Assembly: GCF_014836335.1 (NCBI RefSeq)
Contig: NZ_JACSRA010000010.1
Span: forward strand, 78,513 to 142,512
Direction of reading: 5' to 3'
Origin: Clostridium cibarium
Lineage (GTDB): Bacteria > Bacillota > Clostridia > Clostridiales > Clostridiaceae
Length of the DNA: 64,000 bases
Shown here piece after piece: positions 16,317-26,217 of the stretch. Positions within the stretch are counted from its first letter, which is position 1. Every line of letters starts with the position of its first letter. A program made the translations under genes and the position numbers. Under the pieces are notes generated by a model, which searched no databases, had not been told where the DNA came from, and saw only the letters and a program-made list of their open reading frames with translations.

Positions 16317-16751
16317 ATGTTAGAGATAACAAGTATTAAAAATGGGCTTGTAATAGATCATATTATTGCAGGTATGGGAATAAAAATATTTAATTATTTA
16401 AACTTGGATAAATCAAAAGATAGAGTTGCATTGATAATGAATGCTGAGAGTAAAAAGCTAGGAAGAAAAGACATAATAAAAATTGAAAAAGATAATTGGG
16501 ATGATATAGATTATACAGTTCTTGGACTTATGTCACCATCAATAACTATAGATGAAGTTAGAAATTGTGAAGTTTACAAGGTAAAGCCGAATTTACCGGA
16601 GAAAGTCACAAATATATTAAAATGTAAAAATCCAAGATGCATAACTGGAGTTGAAAAATATGTTCCCCATTCATTTGTTCTAATGAATAAAGAAGAAGGG
16701 ACATATAGGTGCGAGTATTGTGATGATATAACAAAATTATCAGAAGTTTAG
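16317..16751 (+). CDS. pyrI: Aspartate carbamoyltransferase, regulatory chain
   Basis: Regulatory subunit that binds nucleotide effectors and bridges PyrB trimers. The 144-residue length is standard. The C-terminal zinc domain shows its four cysteines in CKNPRCIT and CEYCDD (C-x4-C, then C-x2-C). The N-terminal allosteric domain begins with [11 protein letters not shown]. The ATG at 16317 directly follows the pyrB stop TAG, with GGGGGTGG inside the end of pyrB acting as ribosome-binding site, which implies translational coupling and equal chain synthesis. PyrI is typical of enterobacteria, archaea and many clostridia and absent from Bacillus, so its presence helps to place the organism. Confidence 0.97.
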   Translation: MLEITSIKNGLVIDHIIAGMGIKIFNYLNLDKSKDRVALIMNAESKKLGRKDIIKIEKDNWDDIDYTVLGLMSPSITIDEVRNCEVYKVKPNLPEKVTNILKCKNPRCITGVEKYVPHSFVLMNKEEGTYRCEYCDDITKLSEV

Positions 16752-16764
16752 TTGAGGTGGTTAG

Positions 16765-17961
16765 ATGAATTTATTGATTAAAAATGCAAGAATATTAGAT
16801 TGTAGCCAAGATTTTTTGGGCGATTTATACATAGAAAATGGATTAATAAAAGAAATAGCTTCTGAAATTAATAAAGAAAATGTAGAAAGAATAGATGCTA
16901 AAGGCTTAACATTAATGCCATCTTTTATCGATACACATGCTCACTTTAGAGATCCAGGTTTAACTTGGAAGGAAGATATTGAAACGGGATCAAAAGCAGC
17001 CTTAAGAGGTGGATATACAGGCGTTTGCCTAATGGCAAATACCAATCCCGTAGTTTCAAGTAAAGAAACTTTAGAATATGTAAGGAGTAAAGGAAGAGAA
17101 TTAGGTCTTATAGATATACATCAGTGTGTTTCTATTACAAAAAATTTTGATGGTAAGACTTTAGAACATCTAGAACTAATTAAGGATGATAAAGGAATTA
17201 AAGCTATATCAGATGATGGCAAAGGCGTTAAGGATTCAAGAATAATGATGGAAGCTTTAAATAAAGCTAAAAGCTATGGTTGGATAGTGATGTCACATGC
17301 TGAAAGTCCGGAATTTTCAAATTTAGATATGAGGCTTGCAGAAGATATGATGACTTTAAGAGATATAGAATTGGCAAAGTATACTGGTGGCAGGCTTCAC
17401 ATGGCACATGTATCAACTAAAACTTCAATGGAGTATATAATAGATGCAAAACTTAAGGGAGCTAGCGTAACTTGTGAGGTAACACCTCATCATATATCAT
17501 TAACTAGAGATATTAATGACTATAGAGTAAATCCACCAATAAGAGAAAAGGAAGATGTGGAATTCTTACATTATGCAATAAAGAATGGTTTTGTAGATAC
17601 AATTGGAACAGATCATGCACCTCATACAGCAGATGAAAAACTTAAAGGTTCACCTGGAATGGTAGGTCTTGAAACTGCATTTTCTATTTCTTATACAACC
17701 CTAGTTAAAGGAAATGTGATTTCCCTAGAAAAGTTAAGTGAGCTTATGAGTAAGAATCCTGCAAAGCTTTTAGGTATGAATAAAGGGACTATAAGTGTTG
17801 GGAAAGATGGAGATTTAGTTCTTGTCAATCTAGATGAAAAGTATAGGGTAGATTCAAGTAAATTTGCTTCTAAAGGAAAAAATACACCATTTGAAGGTAT
17901 GGAGTTTTATGGTGAGATTGAAGCGACAATAAAAAAGGGGAAAGTCTTATATAAGAAATAG
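16765..17961 (+). CDS. pyrC: Dihydroorotase, class I
   Basis: Zinc amidohydrolase cyclising N-carbamoyl-aspartate to dihydroorotate. The 398-residue size marks the longer class I form. It has the metal-binding HAHFRDPG (about residues 56-63), SHAESPE (about 178-184), TPHHIS (about 234-239), and the catalytic region GTDHAPHT (about 286-293). The spacing of 13 bases after pyrI, with a GAGGTGG ribosome-binding site, keeps it in the operon. Nothing is unusual in its length or motifs. Confidence 0.96.
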   Translation: MNLLIKNARILDCSQDFLGDLYIENGLIKEIASEINKENVERIDAKGLTLMPSFIDTHAHFRDPGLTWKEDIETGSKAALRGGYTGVCLMANTNPVVSSKETLEYVRSKGRELGLIDIHQCVSITKNFDGKTLEHLELIKDDKGIKAISDDGKGVKDSRIMMEALNKAKSYGWIVMSHAESPEFSNLDMRLAEDMMTLRDIELAKYTGGRLHMAHVSTKTSMEYIIDAKLKGASVTCEVTPHHISLTRDINDYRVNPPIREKEDVEFLHYAIKNGFVDTIGTDHAPHTADEKLKGSPGMVGLETAFSISYTTLVKGNVISLEKLSELMSKNPAKLLGMNKGTISVGKDGDLVLVNLDEKYRVDSSKFASKGKNTPFEGMEFYGEIEATIKKGKVLYKK

Positions 17962-17971
17962 GAGGAATTTT

Positions 17972-18841
17972 ATGAGTACAATAATGGATAAACTATACAA
18001 AAGAGTTGAAGAAAGAGGAGTTGTTTGTGTAGGGTTAGATACATCTATTGATTATGTTCCAGAACATATAAAAAATGAGAGGTCAGAAGAAGATGCAATT
18101 TTTATGTTTAATAAACAAATAATTGATGAAACAGTAGGTGTAGCAGCATGCTTTAAGGTTCAAATAGCTTATTATGAAGCTATGGGGATTTCAGGAATGA
18201 TGGCTTATACAAGAACTCTAAAATATTTAAGAGAAAAAAATGCAATAATAATTGCTGATATTAAACGAGGGGACATAGCTGCAACAGCAAAGATGTATGC
18301 AAAAGCTCATTTTACTGGAGATTTTGAGGCGGATTTTATTACATTAAGTCCTTATATGGGAATGGATAGTATAGAACCTTATTTGCCTTATCTAGAAGGA
18401 GGGGAAAAGGGTATATTCAGTTTAGTTAGAACGTCTAATAAGGGAGCTGAAGATATAGAATATTTAGATACAACTTCAGGAGATAAAGTTTATCACATTG
18501 TTGGTGATAAGCTCATGAGTATAGGCGAAAAACTTATATCAAAATGTGGTTATCACCCTTTAGGTGGAGTTATAGGCTGTACTCATGTAGAAGAAGGAAA
18601 AGCTTTAAGGGAAAGGTTTAAATCTATGTTTTTCTTAATACCTGGTTATGGGGCACAAGGTGGTAAGGCAGAAGATGTAGCTATGTATTTAAATAATGGC
18701 AATGGTGGAGTTGTAAATTCTTCAAGAGGAATATTGCTAGCTTACCAAAAAGAAAATAGACCAACTGAATTTGCAAAATGTGCAAGAGAAGAAGTAATAA
18801 GAATGAGAGACGAAATAAGAATGGCTGTAGATAAACTTTAG
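17972..18841 (+). CDS. pyrF: Orotidine 5'-phosphate decarboxylase, long type
   Basis: Decarboxylates OMP to UMP, the last step of the pathway. At 289 residues it belongs to the longer PyrF group rather than the roughly 235-residue form. The catalytic DxKxxD motif is seen as ADIKRGDI (about residues 91-98), and CVGLDTSIDY near the N-terminus binds the substrate. GAQGG near residue 230 forms part of the phosphate-binding region. It is 10 bases downstream of pyrC with AGGAGG before its ATG. Placement in mid-operon, before pyrK and pyrD, is common in clostridia. Confidence 0.95.
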   Translation: MSTIMDKLYKRVEERGVVCVGLDTSIDYVPEHIKNERSEEDAIFMFNKQIIDETVGVAACFKVQIAYYEAMGISGMMAYTRTLKYLREKNAIIIADIKRGDIAATAKMYAKAHFTGDFEADFITLSPYMGMDSIEPYLPYLEGGEKGIFSLVRTSNKGAEDIEYLDTTSGDKVYHIVGDKLMSIGEKLISKCGYHPLGGVIGCTHVEEGKALRERFKSMFFLIPGYGAQGGKAEDVAMYLNNGNGGVVNSSRGILLAYQKENRPTEFAKCAREEVIRMRDEIRMAVDKL

Positions 18842-18851
18842 GGAGGAAATT

Positions 18852-19595
18852 ATGAGTATTACATATAGAAGATCAAAGATAATCTCAAATGAAAAAGTTG
18901 TTGATAATATATATAAAATGGTATGCCAAGATGAAAATGATATAAAGCCTGGGCAATTTTATATGTTAAAACTAAACGGACAAACTTTACTTCCAAGACC
19001 GATAAGTATATGTGAAAAGGAAGGAAATAAGATAACATTTCTTTATGCAGTTGTGGGAAAAGGGACTGAAGAATTTTCAAAACTTGTGGAGGGAAATGAA
19101 GTGGCTTTAACAGGGCCTTTAGGAAATGGGTTTAATATTGATGAAAATCTAGGGAAAGTGGCTATAGTAGCTGGAGGTATAGGAACAGCTCCTATGGTTG
19201 AAGTTTCAAAAAGACTTAGGAATAAACATAAAGATGAAATTATAGATGTATATGTAGGTTTTAGAGATGACATATATTTAATAGAAGAATTCTCAAATTA
19301 CGCTGATAAAGTTGAAGTAGCAACTAATACGGGAAAGCATGGACATAAGGGGTTTGTAACAGAGATATTTAATCCGGAAAAATATGATACAGTTCTTTGT
19401 TGTGGACCAGAGGTAATGATGAAGGCAGTTGTTGATATGTGCAAGGAAAAAGGAGTTAAAGTTTACATTTCAATGGAAAAGCATATGGCTTGCGGAGTAG
19501 GTGCTTGTCTAGTGTGTACATGTAAGACTAAAAATGGAAATAAGAGAACTTGTAAAGATGGTCCGGTTTTTGATGGAAGCTATGTAGAATTGTAA
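18852..19595 (+). CDS. pyrK: Dihydroorotate dehydrogenase B, electron transfer subunit
   Basis: FAD and [2Fe-2S] flavoprotein that passes electrons from dihydroorotate, via PyrD, to NAD+. The 247-residue product shows a ferredoxin-reductase FAD domain (RPISICEKEG, about 49-58), an NAD-binding region (GGIGTAPM, about 111-118) and the C-terminal iron-sulfur ligands CGVGACLVCTC with a fourth Cys in RTCKDG. It is followed 12 bases later by pyrD. The pair identifies a class 1B, NAD-linked dihydroorotate dehydrogenase, which suits an anaerobe without a quinone-linked enzyme. Confidence 0.96.
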   Translation: MSITYRRSKIISNEKVVDNIYKMVCQDENDIKPGQFYMLKLNGQTLLPRPISICEKEGNKITFLYAVVGKGTEEFSKLVEGNEVALTGPLGNGFNIDENLGKVAIVAGGIGTAPMVEVSKRLRNKHKDEIIDVYVGFRDDIYLIEEFSNYADKVEVATNTGKHGHKGFVTEIFNPEKYDTVLCCGPEVMMKAVVDMCKEKGVKVYISMEKHMACGVGACLVCTCKTKNGNKRTCKDGPVFDGSYVEL

Positions 19596-19613
19596 GCCAA
19601 CGGAGGTATGGAA

Positions 19614-20510
19614 ATGTTAAAAGTAAATATAAATGGAATTGATTTCAAGAATCCTGTTATTGCAGCTTCAGGAACCTTTGGTTTTGGTGCGGAATACAAT
19701 GATTTTTATGATGTAGGAATACTTGGAGGGATATCTTCAAAAGGATTAACTTTAAAACAAAAAGAAGGAAATGATGGAATAAGAGTGTTTGAAACTCCAT
19801 CAGGGATGATGAATTCAGTGGGACTTAATAATCCTGGAATAGATGGATTTATAAAAAGTGAACTTCCTAAAATGGAGGAGTTAGGTACAAATATATTAGC
19901 TAATGTTGGTGGTGGATGTTTTGATGATTATGCTGAAGCGGTGGAAAAGATTAACAATACAAATGTACAGATAATTGAACTTAATATATCTTGCCCTAAT
20001 GTAAAGGCTGGAGGAATGGCCTATGGAATTAAGTCAGAAGTAGCTTATGAATTCGTTAAGGAAATCAAAAAGATAGCCAAAAAGCCATTAATGGTTAAAC
20101 TATCACCAAATGCAGAAAATATAGTTGATATGGCGTTGAAATGTGAAGAAGCTGGAGCAGATTCATTGAGTTTGATAAATACACTAAAGGGATTAGCTAT
20201 AGACGTATATAAAAGGAAGCCGGTTTTTGATAATGTATATGCAGGTCTTTCTGGTCCAGCAGTAAAACCAGTAGCATTAAGAATGGTTCATGAAGTAGCG
20301 AAGGCTGTTGAGATACCAGTTATAGGACTTGGAGGGATTTCAACTGGTTTGGATGCAATAGAATTTATGATGGCTGGAGCTAATGCTGTTCAAATAGGTA
20401 CAATCAACTTTAGTAATCCGTTAGCAGGTAAAGAGATAATAAAAGAGATGGAGAATTTCTGTAAGTCACAAGGAATAAAAGATATTAACGAAATTGTAGG
20501 AATTGTTTAG
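19614..20510 (+). CDS. pyrD: Dihydroorotate dehydrogenase B, catalytic subunit
   Basis: FMN TIM-barrel enzyme oxidising dihydroorotate to orotate. The active-site Cys lies in [11 protein letters not shown] (about residues 126-136), typical of class 1. FMN phosphate binding is seen in GLGGIS and QIGT near the C-terminus. I prefer the ATG at 19614 (298 residues) to the upstream in-frame ATG at 19608, because CGGAGG (19601-19606) would leave only one base before the latter. It works with PyrK from the gene just before it. No quinone-binding N-terminal extension is present, in agreement with class 1B. Confidence 0.95.
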   Translation: MLKVNINGIDFKNPVIAASGTFGFGAEYNDFYDVGILGGISSKGLTLKQKEGNDGIRVFETPSGMMNSVGLNNPGIDGFIKSELPKMEELGTNILANVGGGCFDDYAEAVEKINNTNVQIIELNISCPNVKAGGMAYGIKSEVAYEFVKEIKKIAKKPLMVKLSPNAENIVDMALKCEEAGADSLSLINTLKGLAIDVYKRKPVFDNVYAGLSGPAVKPVALRMVHEVAKAVEIPVIGLGGISTGLDAIEFMMAGANAVQIGTINFSNPLAGKEIIKEMENFCKSQGIKDINEIVGIV

Positions 20511-20522
20511 GAGGAATTTAGA

Positions 20523-21197
20523 ATGAAATCATATAAAGAAGAGTTTATAGAATTTATGATAGAATGTGGAGTTTTAACTTTTGGAGATTTTGTTACAAAG
20601 AGTGGGAGAAAAACACCGTTTTTTGTAAATACAGGAAATTATAAAACAGGAAGTCAGTTGAAAAAACTTGGAGAGTTCTATGCTAAGGCAATAAAAGAAA
20701 AATTTGAAGATGATTATAATGTAGTTTTTGGTCCTGCATATAAAGGAATTCCCCTAAGTGTTACAACTACAATAGCATTATCTGACATGTATGGTATTGA
20801 TGTTAATTACTGTTCTAATAGGAAAGAAGTAAAGGATCATGGAGATAAAGGTATACTACTAGGAAGTAAGATAGGTGATGGAGATAAAATACTTATAGTT
20901 GAAGATGTAACTACAGCAGGAACTTCCATTTATGAAACAATGCCTATTTTGAAAGAACAAGGAAATGTAGATGTGACTGGGTTAATAATTTCGGTTGACA
21001 GGATGGAAAGAGGGCAAGGGGAAAAATCAGCGTTGGAAGAAATTAGAGAAAAATTTGGATTTAAAACTTGTGCTATTGTTACTATGGCAGAGGTGAGAGA
21101 ATATTTGTACAACAAAGAGATAAATGGAAATATAATAATTGATGATGAAATAAATGCTAGAATTGATGCTTACTATGACATATACGGAGCAAAGTAA
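20523..21197 (+). CDS. pyrE: Orotate phosphoribosyltransferase
   Basis: Joins orotate to PRPP, giving OMP. The PRPP-binding motif ILIVEDVTTAGTS (about residues 123-135) is intact, and KDHGDK (about 104-109) matches the flexible catalytic loop. The 224-residue length fits the longer clostridial PyrE. It is the last gene of the operon, 12 bases after pyrD with TAGGAGGAATTTAGA before its ATG. A terminator follows at 21245-21288. Confidence 0.96.
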   Translation: MKSYKEEFIEFMIECGVLTFGDFVTKSGRKTPFFVNTGNYKTGSQLKKLGEFYAKAIKEKFEDDYNVVFGPAYKGIPLSVTTTIALSDMYGIDVNYCSNRKEVKDHGDKGILLGSKIGDGDKILIVEDVTTAGTSIYETMPILKEQGNVDVTGLIISVDRMERGQGEKSALEEIREKFGFKTCAIVTMAEVREYLYNKEINGNIIIDDEINARIDAYYDIYGAK

Positions 21198-21244
21198 ATA
21201 ATTTTAGAAATCAGGGAGAAATAATTTTGCTAGCATAATTAAAA

Positions 21245-21288
21245 AAAGCTAACTATAGCATTGGCATAATGATATAGTTAGCTTTTTA
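21245..21288 (+). terminator. Terminator of the pyr operon
   Basis: AAAGCTAACTATA (21245-21257) is a perfect inverted repeat of TATAGTTAGCTTT (21273-21285), with T5 at its end. Confidence 0.85.
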
Positions 21289-21643
21289 TCATGAAAATAA
21301 TGTGTGATTAAAATAAGAATAATAAGATTAAGTTAGAATTAAGATGAGAAAGTCAGTATAAAGAATATGAATATTAAAAATACAAAAAAGTAAAATTAAT
21401 CATATTGTATTAATTGACGAAAATTAATATAATATACTTAATAATAATACGTTTATTTAGATAATTTCGTAAAAAAATATAGTGAATGCTAATAAACGTG
21501 CTTTAATTAATATGGTATCTGCTATTTTTATAAAAGGATTTATAGGTCGAAACTTAAAATAATAAAGAAATTATGCTAAAATCTTTATAAAAATAAAAAA
21601 AAGTTATATATTATAATGAAAGAGACTTGAAAGGATAGGTTGT
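21289..21643. other. Upstream region of gltBD
   Basis: About 355 very AT-rich bases. A TTGACG (21414-21419) with several AT-rich -10 candidates near 21433-21445, and a TATAAT at 21611-21616 close to the gene, are possible promoter parts, but no pair has ideal spacing. I saw no T-box or riboswitch signature. Regulation of gltBD cannot be read from this region. Confidence 0.4.
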
Positions 21644-24600
21644 ATGAGAAGAGAAAATGATATTATAGGAAAAGGTTCAAATTGTGGGCTATACGATTCA
21701 AGATTTGAACATGATAATTGTGGTATTGGGGCTGTAGTTAATATCAAGGGAATAAAAACTCATGAAACCGTAGCGAACGCCCTAAAGATTGTTGAGAATT
21801 TGGAACATAGAGCAGGTAAAGATGCTGAGGGTAAGACTGGTGATGGAGTAGGAATATTACTTCAAATATCACATGAATTCTTTCTAGAAGCTGTAAAGTC
21901 TTTAGATATAAATTTAGGCTTTGAGAGAGATTATGGAGTAGGAATGTTCTTTTTTCCACAAGATGAATTAAAGAAAAATCAAGCAAAAAAGATGTTTGAG
22001 ATAATTGTAGAGAAAGAGGGATTAGAATTTTTAGGATGGAGAGAGGTGCCAACAGACGCTGGAGTACTTGGAAGTAAAGCTGTTGATTGCATGCCTTGTA
22101 TAATGCAAGGTTTTGTGAAGAGACCTAATGATATAGAACAAGGATTAGAATTTGATCGTAAACTTTATGTGGTTCGAAGGGTATTTGAACAAAGTAACGA
22201 TAATACATATGTAGTGTCATTATCTAGTCGTACTATCGTATATAAAGGAATGTTTTTAGTTGGACAACTTCGATTGTTCTTCAAAGATTTGCAAAATCCA
22301 TTATATGAATCAGCAATCGCTTTAGTACATTCACGTTTTAGTACAAATACAAATCCGAGCTGGCATAGAGCTCATCCAAATAGATTTATCGTTCATAATG
22401 GAGAAATTAATACAATCCGTGGTAATGTAGATAAAATGCTTGCGAGAGAAGAAAATATGTCGTCCCGATATTTAGAAAAGGACATGCATAAAGTAATTCC
22501 AGTTGTAAATCAAGAAGGATCAGATTCAGCAATGCTTGATAATACGCTTGAATTCTTAGTAATGAGCGGAATGCCATTACCACTTGCAGTAATGATTACA
22601 ATACCAGAGCCATGGAGTAAAGATAATAGTATAAGTCAATCTAAAAAAGATTTTTATCAATATTATGCTACAATGATGGAACCATGGGATGGCCCAGCTT
22701 CTATACTTTTTAGCGATGGCGATATGATGGGAGCAATATTAGATCGTAATGGACTTAGACCATCTCGTTATTATATAACTGATGATGATTATTTAATACT
22801 TTCTTCAGAAGTAGGAGTGCTTGATATTGATTCTTCTAAAATTATTGTAAAAGAAAGATTAAGACCAGGTAAAATGTTACTTGTTGATACTGTTAAGGGG
22901 GAGCTTATTGACGATGAAGTATTAAAAGAACATTATGCGCATAAACAACCATATGGAGAATGGCTTGATAGTAATTTAATAAAATTAAAGGATCTTAATA
23001 TTCCAAATAAGAGAGTGGAAGAATATTCGAATGAAGAGAGAGCAAGACTTCAGAGAGCTTTTGGATATACATATGAAGATTTAAAAACAGCAATTCTTCC
23101 AATGGCTAAAACAGGAGCAGAACCAACTGCTGCTATGGGAGTGGATAGTCCGCTGCCAGTTTTATCTAGAATGAAACAACCATTATTTAATTACTTTAAA
23201 CAGCTTTTTGCACAAGTAACTAATCCACCAATAGATGCTATAAGAGAAGAAATAGTTACATCAACATCTGTATATATTGGGGAAGATGGAAATCTTCTAG
23301 AAGAAGAAGCGATTAATTGTAGAGTTTTAAAAGTCAATAATCCAATACTTACAAGTACTGATTTATTGAAGATAAAAAATATGAAGGTAGATGGATTTAA
23401 AGTAGTAGTAATTCCAATTACTTATTATAAGAATACATCATTAGAACGTGCTATTGAGCATCTTTTCCTTGAAACTGATAGGGCATATAGAGATGGCGCT
23501 AATATTCTAATACTTTCAGATAGAGGAGTAGATGAAAATCACGTAGCAATACCATCACTTTTAGCAGTTTCAGCGCTTCAACAACATTTAGTTAAGACAA
23601 AGAAGAGAACTTCAGTAGCTATGATACTTGAAAGTGGCGAGCCAAGAGAAGTACATCATTATGCAACTTTACTTGGATATGGTGCATGTGCGATTAATCC
23701 ATATTTAGCACAAGATAGTATAAAAGAACTTATTGATAATAAAATGCTTGATAAAGATTACTATGCAGCAGTAGATGACTATAATAATGCAATACTTCAC
23801 GGAATAGTTAAGATTGCATCTAAAATGGGGATATCTACAATTCAATCTTATCAAGGATCGCAAATTTTTGAAGCAATAGGAATTAACTCAGAGGTTATAA
23901 ATAAATACTTTACAAACACCGTAAGTAGAATTGAAGGAATTACTATTAAGGATATTGAGAGACAGGTAGATGAACTTCATTCAACAGCTTTTGACCCACT
24001 TGGACTTAATGTGGATTTAACTTTAAACAGTGTAGGTAGTCATAAGCTAAGAAGTGAAAAAGAGGAGCATTTATATAATCCTCAAACAATTCATCTTCTA
24101 CAATCAGCAACGCGTAATGGAGATTATGAAACGTTTAAACAATATACTTCACTTATTAATAGTGAAACAGATATTGGGAATCTTAGAGGCTTATTAGAAT
24201 TTAATTATCCTAAGAATGGAATTTCTATTGATGAAGTTGAAAGCGTTGAGTCTATTGTTAAGAGATTTAAAACTGGTGCTATGAGTTATGGATCTATATC
24301 AAAGGAAGCTCATGAAACTCTTGCAATAGCAATGAATAAACTTCAAGGAAAATCAAATTCTGGTGAAGGAGGAGAGGATTTAGAAAGACTTACTGTTGGA
24401 AAAGATGGTCTTAATAAGTGTTCTGCAATAAAGCAAGTTGCATCAGGTAGATTTGGGGTTACATCTAGATATTTAGTTAGTGCTAAAGAAATTCAAATAA
24501 AGATGGCACAAGGTGCTAAACCAGGTGAAGGTGGTCAATTACCAGCAGGTAAAGTATATCCATGGGTTGCTAAAACAAGACATTCAACTCCTGGAGTAGG

Positions 24601-26206
24601 ATTAATATCACCACCACCACACCATGATATATATTCAATTGAAGATTTAGCTCAATTAATATATGATTGCAAGAATGCAAATAAGGATGCTAGAATATCA
24701 GTTAAACTTGTTTCAGAAGCAGGGGTAGGTACTGTTGCAGCTGGTGTTGCTAAAGCTGGTGCACAAGTTATTCTTGTTTCAGGTTATGATGGAGGTACAG
24801 GTGCTGCACCTAGAAATTCAATATACAATGCAGGACTTCCATGGGAACTTGGAGTTGCAGAAACACATCAAACATTAATAATGAATGATTTAAGATCAAA
24901 AGTTATTCTAGAAACTGATGGTAAACTTATGAGCGGTAGAGATGTACTTGTTGCAGCTTTACTTGGAGCAGAAGAATTTGGTTTTGCAACTGCACCGCTT
25001 GTGACTTTAGGATGTGTAATGATGAGAGTTTGTAATTTGGATACATGTCCAGTTGGGGTTGCAACCCAAAATCCAGAACTTAGAAAGAGATTTAAAGGTA
25101 AGCCAGAATATGTAATGAATTTTATGCGATTTGTAGCAGAGGAATTACGTGAATATATGGCTAAGCTTGGAATAAGAAAAGTTGACGAGTTAATAGGAAG
25201 AACTGATCTGTTAAAACAAAAAGGAAATGTTAAGACAGGCACTGCTAGTGCAGTAGATCTTTCTAGAATAATCAATAACCCTTATATAGGAGAAAATTAT
25301 GCTAACATTAGTTATGCTAATAAACAAGTATATGATTTCGAACTTGAGAAAACTGTGGATGAAAAAATTCTGCTTAAGAAGTTGAAATCTGCACTTGATA
25401 ATAAGGAAAAGAAAATTATTGAAATAGGTGTGACCAATATAGATCGTACGCTTGGAACAATATTTGGTTCGGAAATTACAAAGAAATATCATAATACTTT
25501 AGAAGATGATACTTTTGTAGTTAAGTGTAATGGTAGTGGTGGACAAAGTTTTGGAGCATTTATTCCAAAGGGATTAACACTTGAACTTGTTGGAGATAGT
25601 AACGACTATTTAGGAAAAGGTCTATCTGGAGGAAAGATAGTGGTTTATCCGCCAAAGGGAGCTAGATTCAAAGAAGATGAAAATATTATAATAGGTAATG
25701 TTGCACTATATGGTGCTACTAGTGGTAAAGTATTTATAAATGGTGTTGCAGGAGAGAGATTCTGTGTACGTAACTCAGGAGCAACGGCAGTTGTTGAAGG
25801 AGTTGGGGAACACGGTTGTGAATATATGACTGGTGGACGTGTTATTGTACTTGGTAGAACAGGTAAAAACTTTGCTGCTGGTATGAGCGGTGGAATTGCT
25901 TATGTATTAGATGAAGACAGAGATTTATACAAGAAGCTAAATAAGGAGCTTGTTTCAACTGAAGGAGTTACTTCTAAGTATGACGTTTTAGAATTAAAAG
26001 AAATTATTGAAGAACATGTAAAACATACTAATTCTAAAAAAGGTAAAGAGATACTAGAGAATTTTGGAGAGTACTTACCAAAGTTTAAAAAGGTAATCCC
26101 ATATGATTATAAGCGTATGCTTATGACAACAGTTCAAATGGAAGAAAAGGGACTTAGCAGTGAACAAGCACAAATTGAAGCATTTTATGCTAATACAAAG
26201 AGATAG
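21644..26206 (+). CDS. gltB: Glutamate synthase, large (alpha) subunit
   Basis: Transfers the amide of glutamine to 2-oxoglutarate, giving two glutamates. The 1520-residue chain has the full domain order: class II glutamine amidotransferase with nucleophile Cys26 (DNCGIGAVV; the first 25 residues are the cleaved propeptide), central linker, FMN-binding synthase barrel (GEGGQLPAGKVYPWV about residue 965), the [3Fe-4S] cysteines in CVMMRVCNLDTC (about 1124-1135), and the C-terminal GXGXG beta-helix. The ATG follows GAAAGGATAGGTTGT. gltD follows after 11 bases. Length and motifs are normal; no truncation is seen. Confidence 0.97.
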   Translation: MRRENDIIGKGSNCGLYDSRFEHDNCGIGAVVNIKGIKTHETVANALKIVENLEHRAGKDAEGKTGDGVGILLQISHEFFLEAVKSLDINLGFERDYGVGMFFFPQDELKKNQAKKMFEIIVEKEGLEFLGWREVPTDAGVLGSKAVDCMPCIMQGFVKRPNDIEQGLEFDRKLYVVRRVFEQSNDNTYVVSLSSRTIVYKGMFLVGQLRLFFKDLQNPLYESAIALVHSRFSTNTNPSWHRAHPNRFIVHNGEINTIRGNVDKMLAREENMSSRYLEKDMHKVIPVVNQEGSDSAMLDNTLEFLVMSGMPLPLAVMITIPEPWSKDNSISQSKKDFYQYYATMMEPWDGPASILFSDGDMMGAILDRNGLRPSRYYITDDDYLILSSEVGVLDIDSSKIIVKERLRPGKMLLVDTVKGELIDDEVLKEHYAHKQPYGEWLDSNLIKLKDLNIPNKRVEEYSNEERARLQRAFGYTYEDLKTAILPMAKTGAEPTAAMGVDSPLPVLSRMKQPLFNYFKQLFAQVTNPPIDAIREEIVTSTSVYIGEDGNLLEEEAINCRVLKVNNPILTSTDLLKIKNMKVDGFKVVVIPITYYKNTSLERAIEHLFLETDRAYRDGANILILSDRGVDENHVAIPSLLAVSALQQHLVKTKKRTSVAMILESGEPREVHHYATLLGYGACAINPYLAQDSIKELIDNKMLDKDYYAAVDDYNNAILHGIVKIASKMGISTIQSYQGSQIFEAIGINSEVINKYFTNTVSRIEGITIKDIERQVDELHSTAFDPLGLNVDLTLNSVGSHKLRSEKEEHLYNPQTIHLLQSATRNGDYETFKQYTSLINSETDIGNLRGLLEFNYPKNGISIDEVESVESIVKRFKTGAMSYGSISKEAHETLAIAMNKLQGKSNSGEGGEDLERLTVGKDGLNKCSAIKQVASGRFGVTSRYLVSAKEIQIKMAQGAKPGEGGQLPAGKVYPWVAKTRHSTPGVGLISPPPHHDIYSIEDLAQLIYDCKNANKDARISVKLVSEAGVGTVAAGVAKAGAQVILVSGYDGGTGAAPRNSIYNAGLPWELGVAETHQTLIMNDLRSKVILETDGKLMSGRDVLVAALLGAEEFGFATAPLVTLGCVMMRVCNLDTCPVGVATQNPELRKRFKGKPEYVMNFMRFVAEELREYMAKLGIRKVDELIGRTDLLKQKGNVKTGTASAVDLSRIINNPYIGENYANISYANKQVYDFELEKTVDEKILLKKLKSALDNKEKKIIEIGVTNIDRTLGTIFGSEITKKYHNTLEDDTFVVKCNGSGGQSFGAFIPKGLTLELVGDSNDYLGKGLSGGKIVVYPPKGARFKEDENIIIGNVALYGATSGKVFINGVAGERFCVRNSGATAVVEGVGEHGCEYMTGGRVIVLGRTGKNFAAGMSGGIAYVLDEDRDLYKKLNKELVSTEGVTSKYDVLELKEIIEEHVKHTNSKKGKEILENFGEYLPKFKKVIPYDYKRMLMTTVQMEEKGLSSEQAQIEAFYANTKR

Positions 26207-26217
26207 GAGAGAATAAC

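Noticed and set aside
24868..25492. Minus-strand open frames of 135 and 93 codons in gltB
   Set aside because: They lie inside the conserved FMN and iron-sulfur region of gltB on the other strand.
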